Assembly (NCBI GenBank): GCA_950295325.1
Contig: OX485809.1
Coordinates: forward strand, 25,854,001 to 25,918,000
Source of the DNA: Polytrichum commune
Taxonomy: Eukaryota; Streptophyta; Polytrichopsida; Polytrichales; Polytrichaceae
Length of the DNA: 64,000 bases
Reading direction: 5' to 3'
Shown here: positions 25,043 to 34,575 of the stretch, piece by piece
How the letters are laid out: each line of letters begins with the position of its first letter
Numbering within the stretch: position 1 is the stretch's first letter
Made by a program: the position numbers and the translations under genes
The notes under the pieces: generated by a model
The model's input: the letters and a program-made list of their open reading frames with translations, nothing else
What the model was told of the DNA's origin: nothing
Databases searched by the model: none

Positions 25043-25071
25043 AAAAGTCTCTAATTAACGAATATAGTGTT
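25043..25071 (-). repeat. Right terminal inverted repeat of the 16.75-kb element
   Basis: Read on the minus strand it begins AACACTATATTCGTTAAT and differs from the left end at two adjacent positions. The next bases are CAC, then the minisatellite resumes. Confidence 0.8.
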
Positions 25072-25405
25072 CACGGTCTTCAACCCAGCCGAAACCACAG
25101 TATTTAATCCCAGCCGAATCCACAGTCTTCAATCCAGTCGAGCCACAGTCTTCAATCCAGCCAAGCCACGGTCTTCAACCCAGCTGAAACTACAATATTT
25201 AATCCCAGCCGAGCCACAGTCTTCAACCCAGCCAAGCCACAGTCTTCAATCCAGCCAAGCCACAGTCTTCAATCCAGCCAACCCGCGGTCTTCAACCCAG
25301 CCGAAACCACAATATTTAATCCCAGCCGAGCCACAGTCTTCAACCCAGCCAAGCCAAGAATATTTAATCCCAGCCGAAGCTAACAGTCCTTTATCCCAGC
25401 CGAAC
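25072..25405 (+). repeat. Minisatellite array, right half
   Basis: Same unit and direction as 7855-8319. It resumes with CACGGTCTTCAACCCAGCC immediately after the element's right end. Confidence 0.85.
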
Positions 25406-25528
25406 TAATTATCTATCTAATTCTACCAAGCCCCCTACCTAATTACCCTAACCAAGCTCCCTAATTCCACTAAGCCCCTTCCTAATTCCCACATACTTCC
25501 TAGCTCTAAGAACTCAAATTCCTAGAGA

Positions 25529-25529
25529 G

Positions 25530-25564
<35 letters not shown>

Positions 25565-25570
25565 AGAAAG
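25529..25570 (+). repeat. GA microsatellite
   Basis: About 16 GA units followed by an AAGAAGAAAG tail. The flanking 25571-26590 has no recognisable gene. Confidence 0.9.
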
Positions 25571-26782
25571 AAGAGAGAAAGGAAAAGGAGGAGAGGGCAC
25601 CCAAGACCACAAACCCCTTAACCTTCTCCTACTTAGTAGGACCTTATCCTATCCATTAAACCCTCACCCCCTAAACCAACACAAACATGTTCTAAATCAA
25701 ACATTTAAATCCAAGGCCCTTCTCCTTGCTTCATCAAACACTACTCACTTAACCAAAACACTCCCTAATGTCACTAAGCTTCTAATTAACCACACAAAAC
25801 AGGCTTAAGGCCTAAAACATAAAACACACAAAGCCTCACTCTTTTTATACTTTTGATTGTTTCAATAACACTTCAAATGCAATTCTAAATAAATTCTAAA
25901 CATAAAACAAATATGAGCAACCATTTTGGGCTCATAATATGTTCCCATCCATGTTCACACATCCCCCAATGAATCTGTTCCAAGGGGATTCATTATTAAG
26001 ATTAATTAAACAATGTGCGTGCATTCCCTATCTACCAAAAACAATCGTATAAATCATAAGAACATACATGCAAATGGGATACAAATGTAAAGATACACAT
26101 AGCCTCAAATATACGTACCAAAAAAAGAACACACATAAAACCATATAGTACATAGTATTTTATGTGTCCAATAATTTTAAACTCCTCGAGTAAATTGCCT
26201 TCATTATGGCAAAAGTATACAAGTGCTTGGAAAAAAAGGAAAGCTTCCTTATCTATATGTTCATGAATCAATTTTTATTGAAAAACTTGTGATTCAAAGA
26301 GGTTTCATTCGTAAATAAAGCTTATATACACATTCATCTCCACTAGTATATATTATGTCACTCTTACGTCATTGGTTCCAAGACTATGATGACATTTAAT
26401 AACTCTATGATTACGCAGTTTGTTGTATCGTCGTTGTATCATATGTCCAAATCAAGTCAGTGATTTATATTGATACCCACAAAGACCTCTCTTCATATGA
26501 GAAGCCTAATCCTCGAGGTCCATCAAGTCCCTATATTCTAGCCACCGTTTTGAAGATAGCATAATTGTGTGAGTGCAAGAAATTGGATGAATTATGAAAT
26601 GGGATGCAAACCATCACTCGAAGAGAGTGCAATGTGTTGTGTTCGGAGGCAACACATTGCAAATTGTCTTGTTCATCTCAAATGACTCCATTGGGCATGT
26701 TTGTGACACTCAAATAAACGGCACTGCTAGTCTTAGCACAATTACACGAGGGATATCCTCATTCAAAGGCATGTGAGAGGTG
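25571..26782. other. No gene assigned
   Basis: AT-rich sequence. A 60-codon open frame at 26594-26776 (contains GGNTLQIVLFISNDSIGHVC) has protein-like composition and ends just before the hAT-like insertion; I cannot assign it. Confidence 0.3.
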
Positions 26783-28011
26783 GTCTTGTCCAGGGGCAAA
26801 GCTAGGCTTTTGACCTAGGGGGGCCTGACCTCATAATATGGAAATATCCAACACACAATAGCAACCATTCCACTGCATACTATACATTATGACCCCACAC
26901 CGGAATGGCCAAAATACTACCAATACACGGAACCAACACTCACATCAATAATTTGCATACATAACCAATAACACCCCACAACAAACCTACAAACTCCGCA
27001 AGAACTACAAAATGTTCTAAAAAGAACATTAAACACACACATAGACACCTATCTCATAACACCCACAATAACACACTACAAGTTTAAATTCTCCAAAACA
27101 TGGATGAACCCCCCCAAACCCCCCCCCCCCCCCCATGAACACCAATACAACACCTCTACCCACAAAATACCAACACATTTATCCACTTAAATTTCACCCA
27201 CAACATTGCATATACACAGATGGATCATTTATCCCACCAACCAAGAACCAAGATGGACAAATAGAAGGCAACACTGCAGGTTCTTGAATATACAGCCCCA
27301 ACAACAACATCCAAATATCAGATGACTACCAGGGTACCAAAACATCCTCAGAGCAAAGCTCAATGCAATACTCACCGCTATCAAAACCATCCGTACCACC
27401 CAGATAGACACTCACATATTTACAGACAGCCTTAACAGTATATTCCTAATTCACAACCACATAAGACATCCAACATCACAACATCACCACCCAGACAAGC
27501 TACTCATAGCAGCCATAGTACATCATATTTACTAGACCCGATACACAGTTCATATACACAAAGTATGTGCACACTCGGGCATTATCGGTAACGAAATCGC
27601 CGACACACTGGCCAACGAAGGGACTCTCAAAGATAAACCAGATAATACACCACACATACATATAGCCCACCCTACACCCTACTGGTTAGCCAGCTGCCCA
27701 ACTGCCACACACGATGGGGCCATCCGTAACCTCCGCATAACTATAATGAAAGAACACGGATCTCGCAAAGCAGCATTAGCCAAAAAAAAATTCCCATACG
27801 TTGACAATGGTTATCAAACGACCAAATAAACCACAAACTCTCCAACCACTTTTGGAAGAATGAAATGGTAACAGACGCACAAATATCTCAAACCTTCAAA
27901 TTTAGATACGCCCAATACATGGGCAACCATAAGAAAAACATCTTTTGGCCACGCACACACCAAAACCCCAACTGCACACTATAATGTCATAAAAACGCAC
28001 GGGTAGATCAC

Positions 28012-28076
28012 GGGGAGTGCTATCTTATGAGCGGTGAGCAATGAGCGGCGAGCGATGAGCGGTAACTTATGAGCAG
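28012..28076 (+). repeat. Left end of the Mutator-like element, GAGC-type subterminal repeats
   Basis: Starts GGGGAGTGCTATCTTATGAGC and continues as repeats of GAGCGGTGAGCAATGAGC type. The right end, 39218-39295, has the same arrangement on the opposite strand. Such short end repeats are plausible transposase binding sites. Confidence 0.8.
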
Positions 28077-31000
28077 TGAGGAAGATGAAAATTTTGGTAA
28101 TAGGGCCACCAATATCCTATAACCGTGGAATTGTGGCCTTAAAAATGATGATTTTAGGGTTTAGTAATAAGAGGGTTGAGAAGGATAAACAACATGAAAT
28201 CCAAAAATTTATTCATAAGTAGTAGCACTAGACATGAAACTATCTTTTGCCTCGTCATCTATATATATTCGAGCACCTTTGCATTGCGAATTGATTTTGG
28301 AACTATAGCAAGATTCTTCATTTGGATCCGAATCTTCGAGATTCAACATTGCAATTGCAACATTCTCGGCATATGATGGGAGACGCGGGCTACGACTTGG
28401 ACTTCGTAGGAATTGTCTATGTGCCCAAAACGGGAGACATGTCCTCTTCCCAATCGTATTCCCGAAATCAAATCGATGAAACATGTAAATAATGTGAAGA
28501 AATAAAAATGAACCAATGAATTGAATGAAACGAATGAATTGAATAAAAATTTATTGTATCAAAACTTACTCACACTCAAATTCAAGCATCTCCTCATCCG
28601 AGAGGTCATCATCTTCTTTTGTGAGATCTTGTATATTCTCCTTAGATGACCCCTCTTTCAAAACCTTTTCCAAAAGCGGTTTCAATATGTGCTCAAACAT
28701 GTCATTATCACCCTCAAATGCAAGAAGATGTTTGCCACATGCGCGTGTTGCTAGGATAGAAGCTCCAGTAGAACATGTCAAATCAACAACGCGTCCATTC
28801 GATGGTGTAAACAATTCAATAAGATCTTGAAAAAAAACGCGGCGATTTTTGATATGGCCCCCTCCAAGGTCTTCCCGATTTTTGAAGAAGCGTGTTTTTT
28901 TCATCCACAAAATTGAAAAGCAAGTTTTTGCTTTTCAATCCAGTCCCGAAAAAAATGGAGTTTGGTTGTCTCGTGGATTTTTTGGTAGTAAAATCCCTTA
29001 CCAAGACATGAGCCATAAATGCCGGAGTCTACAAAAAAATGTAAATTGTGTTAAAACTATATACAATGCAAATAACACCAAAATAATTAAATAGAAACAA
29101 TTATGATGTGTTATACTTACGGTGTAGGTTGGAGACTCTGGATCCTTGAACACCATGTACGAATTGAGGCAAATAAAAGTCCTAAGAACTTTCATGTTGC
29201 CGTTGTGTAAGGTTGAATTCAAAACCTTCTTGGTTTGCATATCGATAGCAGAAAATACTATGAGGACGCCATCATCAGACAAGATGGACTTGCACAAGGA
29301 CATTGTTGCAACCATCCAGTTCTTGTCATATTTATTCCAAAGAGGAATTTCAGCAGGTCTATTGGAGAGGTTGAAGTCAAAACCGTCCGGAAATTATAGA
29401 AAAACCAAGTCAACGGCAAATGGAGTCGGACTTCCCATGACATGAAATTCGCGATTGTCTTTGAACTGAAATACCACAACATATCACAATATAAGACACA
29501 AAATAAAATCCAAATGAAAGTAAGAACATTACGGAAAATATAAAATGAAGATTACTTACATTTTCAAGAAATGCCCGCCATTGGATCCACTCAGGAGGGC
29601 CTACTTCAACCCCTTCAGACTTGTTCTTGACAGCAGTAGATCGAGCAAAAGAGAGCGTAAGAAAGTTCTTCAGTATGAATAACTCTTTTCTCAAAACATT
29701 CGTTGGCGCACGATGAATAGCGTCATAGGTGCTGGAGTAATGAAATTCCAATACATCGCACCCGGATTTTGAACTTTCGCCTCCAAGTGTATTCTTATCC
29801 AAATCATTGGAAAGAACAAGCAATTCTTCATGTTGTGAAATTTCCGATTGACCTTGTATTTTGGTTTCAGGAACATGTTTTCTCTTACGACGTTTTGTCT
29901 CTTTTGGTTCTAGCTCTCTAAGTTTAAGCTGCACAATTTGTGCTTGCAAAATTGCAGTATCACGAGGATCTACATTTTTGGCATCATTTATCTGACGGAT
30001 TGTCTTCTCACTTGACGGATATGCATCCTTAGGACAATCAAGATACCAACCACAATCCTCATAGTGTGGGAGCGACCAATCTAAACAAATCTCAGTAGTG
30101 AACATGCATGAGTCTTCCGCACCAGTGTCACGCCAATTTGGAAAAAAACGAGGTTCTCCTATAACGCATTTGTGCGGAATCAAAACATATCGGAAATACC
30201 TACACACAAAAATATTATGAGCCAAATATTGAATGAAAAGTAAAATGTAATGAAAAAATATCAAGAAATAGTAAAGAATAAGTTGTACCTGTATAGAACA
30301 CGCTTCATAGCAAGATCAATATTCGGTTGCTCATCCCAAACGTTGTATTTTTTTACTTTTCCGCTTTTGAATTCACGATAGAATATTGAATTGAAAGCCG
30401 CAAACTTCCAGGTTTGGATATATTCGGAGAGAGTAGGCACATCTGCAAGCAATTGAAGAGGAGATGAAAGAATACTTTGAAGCTCTTCAATAGCTTTTTT
30501 CTCTAACTGTGCCCAATATGTAGCCTTTGATAACCAATCATCAAGTGCAGAATCAGAGAGGGGTGATTTCGGGAAATGCAATGCATCTTTGTCAAATCTA
30601 TTGCCATTCCAAAGCTTGAGCCATCCGACTTTGACATCTGGATCCACATTACTAACAGCAACACGATGAAATTTCTCTTGTAACATTTCAGGCACCGAAA
30701 ATGAACCCCAATGGTGCTTAATTTCTTCAAGAAAGCAGGGGTGAGGTTGATGTCAGCAATTGCTAGTTGTTTTGTAAAACTAGAAGACAACATTGCACGT
30801 TTTTTGTTGACAGCTGCGGACATTGCTTTAGAAACTCCTTCTGAAGTTCGTTCAAGAGGATGGGTTTCATTGTAAAGGTTGAGACCAATATCGCTAGCCT
30901 CGGCAAGTTCTTGCTGAAAAATCAAACAAAATCCAAAATTAATAAGTACATGTAGATGTGATGTAAATGAAAGATAAATAAACATTAAAAACATAGTAGG

Positions 31001-32235
31001 AAATGCTAGAAAAACTTACACTGTACATATAATCAAGAAAAATTGGCCGCGTCAAAGAATACCAAGTTTCAACGGACTTCTCCTCACATCGCTTATAACT
31101 TCTAGGATCCAGTTGTTTTTTAAAAGAAGTCAAAGGCATGGTGCCAATACTTTGCATCCGATACAAAGTATGCACCAAATTGGTAGAAACGTGAGAGTTT
31201 TCTGTTGACCTGAAAAAATATTGAATTCATGTATTTAGGATGATATAATTCAAATAACAAAATACAAACCAGAAATAAATGAAAATAAAGAAGTAAAAAT
31301 ATTACTTGTTGATGTCGTGCATAGCAGTCAACAAACTTGGAATGTCATCAAGCTCGGGCGCCAAAATGATGGAATCCACAAAGACATGACGCTCGTAATC
31401 TTCGGTATGCAAGCGGTCAATATAACTTTTCCAAGCAAAAAATCTGTGATTACCATCCCATATGAAGAACATCTTGTTCTTGTATGATGTAAATGAAGGA
31501 TCGGCATCTAATTCAGTTTCAAACACCGCATTAGCTTGAGCCCAATTTGGGCTCCAAGATGCACGAACCTCGTCATCCACAAATTGAAAATTTCCCTTAG
31601 AGTCGGTAGCCGATAGATAAAACACACGGTCACCATCACGATAACCATTGAAAAAGTCAGCCTCCAATTTAGTGATGTCGCCTTTCAAAGCAGGACGCAC
31701 AATAGGCATTGGAACCATGCGACATAAGGGTACACGCAAACGAGATTTCGGTCCAGCACGGATTGAGGAAATTGTTGAAGTGGAATTAATCTTTCGCTTG
31801 TCCGTAAGCTCCCAGACTTTCTGTTGATAGGTTTTATTGTCACGATCATTATCTTCATCCGAGTCAAAATCATCGAGAGATTCATTTATTTTTCTTATTA
31901 TGAAGATTTGACGATATGTCCTGATGAACATGAACTTGTTGAGATGGACGATCTTGAGTTGAATGCATTGTAGAATCATCACTAGTAGAAATAACAGTCG
32001 TTCTCTCCAAATCCATTGATTGGTCCTAAAACAAATGAAATAAGTTTCATAAATATTTCAAAACCAGTAGAAACACATTAGCAATAACATTACAAAAATT
32101 ACAGCAATAGCAACAACAATAACAACAGAATACCACGAACACAGGGAAGAATAACAAAAATTATTCTAGACACTACCATTTGCACCTTTAAATATTGTAC
32201 GATAAGGGTGGCCGCTCACCCCAAAACTACAAGGG

Positions 32236-32840
32236 CAGACCCTGTGCGTTAACGCACAGGGTCTGTGTGTCCAACTACAGGTCTACAAAAGTTGGGCGCG
32301 AGGTTTGGGTCGAACGACCCAAACTGTCCACGCGGTTTCGATCGAGCGACCCAAACCGCCTACAGCCAGTTTGGGTCGAACGACCCAAACCATGCTCACA
32401 GTTTGGGTCGAGCGACCCAAACTAGGCCGACAGTTTGGATCGCTCGACCCAAACTGCCCACAATTTACGCCTAATTATGCGCAATTACCCAGTCATCACG
32501 AAGGTACAAACAAACCTTGTACTGCACCTGTAGATGAGAGAGCTTGCAGCGACGAGCTCCGGTCCGATAGATGAGAGAAAAAAGACTGAATGCTTTGAAG
32601 GTGTGGCAATTTATACTACTCGTCCCTGCGGCCATATTTAGCGTGGCTCTTCGTGCCCCGCATGGCCGCTAGAAAGTTGCCAGCGCAGACCCTGTGCGTT
32701 AACGCATAGGGTCTACTTGCCCAACTTTGTGAAGCCTCTAGCTAGGCAAGTAGACCCTGTGCGTTAACGCACAGGGTTTGCGCTGGCAACTTTGAGGCCA
32801 CTGTGCGTTAGTGCATAAGGCCTGTGCGTTAATCGCACAG
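32236..32840. repeat. Palindromes family 2 and 3 in intron 1 of the methyltransferase-like gene
   Basis: Family 2 has arm GTTTGGGTCG and a 2-nt spacer: 32303-32324, 32369-32390, 32401-32422, 32433-32454, and an imperfect 32334-32357. Family 3 has arm CCCTGTGCGTT with no spacer: 32236-32265 (perfect 30 bp), 32687-32714, 32752-32779, and degenerate copies to about 32840. Two family-3 copies at 32674-32797 lie in a larger inverted pair that includes AAAGTTGCCAGCGCA. Confidence 0.88.
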
Positions 32841-33297
32841 GGCCGAGACATGAATTTGCTAAAAACTTTTTTTTTGAATTGGTAGATTTGCCAAAACTTG
32901 TAAAATCTGGAAAAAATGCTAATGGGGTCCAAAAAAAAATAAAAAAATATGCTATATTATCTAAATTTCTGTAGCTACAAAATCTTCTTATATTTTGTTT
33001 TGGTTTGAAATCATTCTCTTTTCTCATTCTTCTATCTATTTCCTTGTTTTGGGCCACCTCGTAGATTTTGGGTTTCGGGGCAAAAAAAAAATTATGCTAT
33101 TTTGTGTCATTTTCTAGCTCCTATAACGTATTGCATGAATACTTGAGTATACATATTTCTCATTTCTTGCATTCTAACCCCGTTTTGAATGGTTTTTTTG
33201 TTCCTACGCTCTGAAGATCGATTTAAATTCATACAATAGATATTTGTTTACTTTTAGGCTCTCCTAGTCGTTTTACCTCCCAGCTTTTGGCCTTCCT

Positions 33298-33720
33298 AAG
33301 TTGCTCTTACAAACCCTGTGCGTTAACGCACAGGGTTTCTCCTCCCAACTTTTTGCCTCCTAAGTTGCTCTTCCAAACCCTGTGCGTTAACGCACAGGGT
33401 TTCTCCTCCCAACTTTTGGCCTTCCCAAGTTGCTATTACAAATCCTCTGCGTTAATGCACAGGGTTTTAGCTCCCAACTTTTGGCCTTTCTAAGTTGCTC
33501 TTATAAACCTTGTGCGTTAACGTATAGGGTTTTACCTCCAAACTTCTCGCCTCCTAAGTTGCTCTTATAAACCCTGAACGTTCTTCTCCTGACTTCTAGC
33601 CTTCCTAAATTTCTGTTATATACCGTGTGCATTAACGTATAGGTTTTTTCCTCTCCAATTTATAACCTCTATAAATTGCTACTACATGATATGTGAGTGA
33701 ACGTACAAGGTTCTCCGTCC
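33298..33720. repeat. ~64-bp tandem array built on family-3 palindromes
   Basis: AAGTTGCTCTT recurs at about 33298, 33362, 33427, 33491 and 33555. Each unit holds one family-3 palindrome: 33311-33338, 33375-33402, 33440-33467, 33505-33532. Copies decay towards the right. Outer bases are AAA/TTT here but AGA/TCT at 32237-32264, changed on both arms together. Confidence 0.85.
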
Positions 33721-34053
33721 TAACTTACAACTTATGCACTATCAAATTATGTGAACGTTGAACTGACTTACCTTTTTGTTTGTCGTTTTCTTTGAACCCG
33801 TCTTCAATTCGGACTCTGATATACGATCATCTATATCTTCTTTGCTCTTTGCACCTTCATCATCCTCCATCGCATCAAAATCCAGTGTCTTCACAGTTTC
33901 TTCTACCGTACTCAACAAGTTTCTTTTCCCTTTCTTATTTGCATTCTTCTTTCCCACACTCAGTCTGAACCTCTTTTTCTCGGAAGTGAAATACAAAGCT
34001 TTCCTACGTCTTCTCTTCGGCCTCACGGGTGTTCTCTCTACATCGTCCACCAT

Positions 34054-34575
34054 CGTTGGTGTCTATGATATGTTTTCTATCAGGTACTATCATTTATTCT
34101 TCCAATGTATCTATCTCACAAAATCCGGCGTATATTACGATCACATGTTGTAATTGGCGTTCAATGAGCGAGATATTTCGACGCGTTTGTCATTATGTGT
34201 TTATTTTTGTTATATCCGCCAAAATTTTCTGACACCTACTTTGTTCTATTCATAATGAGCAATAATTTATTTTTCCAACCAATTTTAATTCTTTCTACAT
34301 CTACGTCAATCCACACATATATATTTTTGTTTTCTACCAATACTTTTAGTATTTGACGCCATTTTGTGTATATCTTGCTCGTAAATATTCTCTGACTATT
34401 ATTGTGTTATGTCAACTTCTGTATTATTAGATGTTATGTATCACACGCTTTCATCTCCATCCATTATTGTATCACACGTTTTCATTTCCATTCATTTCCT
34501 TATACAACTCTATACAAAACCAACATTCACCCCATATTTTTGTGATGTGTTGTTCATATGTTCTTTTGATTTTCT
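34054..34575. promoter_or_regulatory. Divergent intergenic region of the Mutator-like element
   Basis: The 522 bases separate the start codons of the two divergent genes of the element. Both promoters should lie here. The sequence is AT-rich; I cannot identify TATA boxes with confidence, and no palindrome of the three families is present. Confidence 0.4.

Larger units (their letters stand above)
8320..25071. mobile_element. ~16.75-kb multi-gene DNA element with inverted termini
   Basis: The two ends match in inverted orientation. The left end at 8321 begins AACACTATATTCGTTAAT, and the right end at 25071 begins the same on the minus strand; 27 of 29 bases agree. The flanks are CAC on both sides (8317-8319 and 25072-25074), a possible 3-bp target duplication; one extra A at 8320 makes the boundary uncertain by one base. 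The insertion splits a minisatellite, which gives a predicted empty site. Cargo in order: a DUF7869/DDE-like gene (minus), a palindrome array, a hAT remnant, a ParB/methyltransferase-like gene (plus), an FCP1-like exon and a small unknown gene (plus). A CACTA string near the ends with 3-bp duplication suggests an EnSpm/CACTA-like element, but the termini start two bases earlier and no tnp2-type transposase is seen, so class is open. Confidence 0.75.
28566..34053 (-). pseudogene. ParB-like / beta-class DNA methyltransferase-like protein, decayed
   Basis: Seven exons with GT-AG ends and matching phases: 34053-33772, 32025-31306, 31209-31020, 30913-30289, 30199-29560, 29465-29121, 29028-28566; about 1088 codons. 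Exon 1 is basic (RPKRRRRKALYF), probably a nuclear signal. Near residue 282 is FFIWDGNHRFFAWKSYI, the ParB/sulfiredoxin-like DGxHR signature. Near residue 840 is DLVFL-x-FPDGFDFN, which I take as catalytic motif IV. About 70 residues from the C-terminus is VVDLTCSTGASILATRACGK followed by LLAFEGD, a clear SAM-binding motif I. The order IV then I is that of beta-class N4-cytosine/N6-adenine DNA methyltransferases. A TAA at 29396-29394 falls in motif IV, and frames shift near 31880, 30742 and 28905 (the last in a run of seven A). ParB-methylase fusions are known from bacteria and phages. Confidence 0.72.

Noticed and set aside
8320-25071. Firm classification as a CACTA element
   Set aside because: CACTA occurs two bases inside the ends and the duplication is 3 bp, but no tnp2-type transposase or typical subterminal repeats are seen, so only 'CACTA-like' is suggested.
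27121-27134. Poly-C tract as a structural or assembly signal
   Set aside because: Simple homopolymers also occur at 15361 and 56401; they lie in degenerate repeats and show nothing further.
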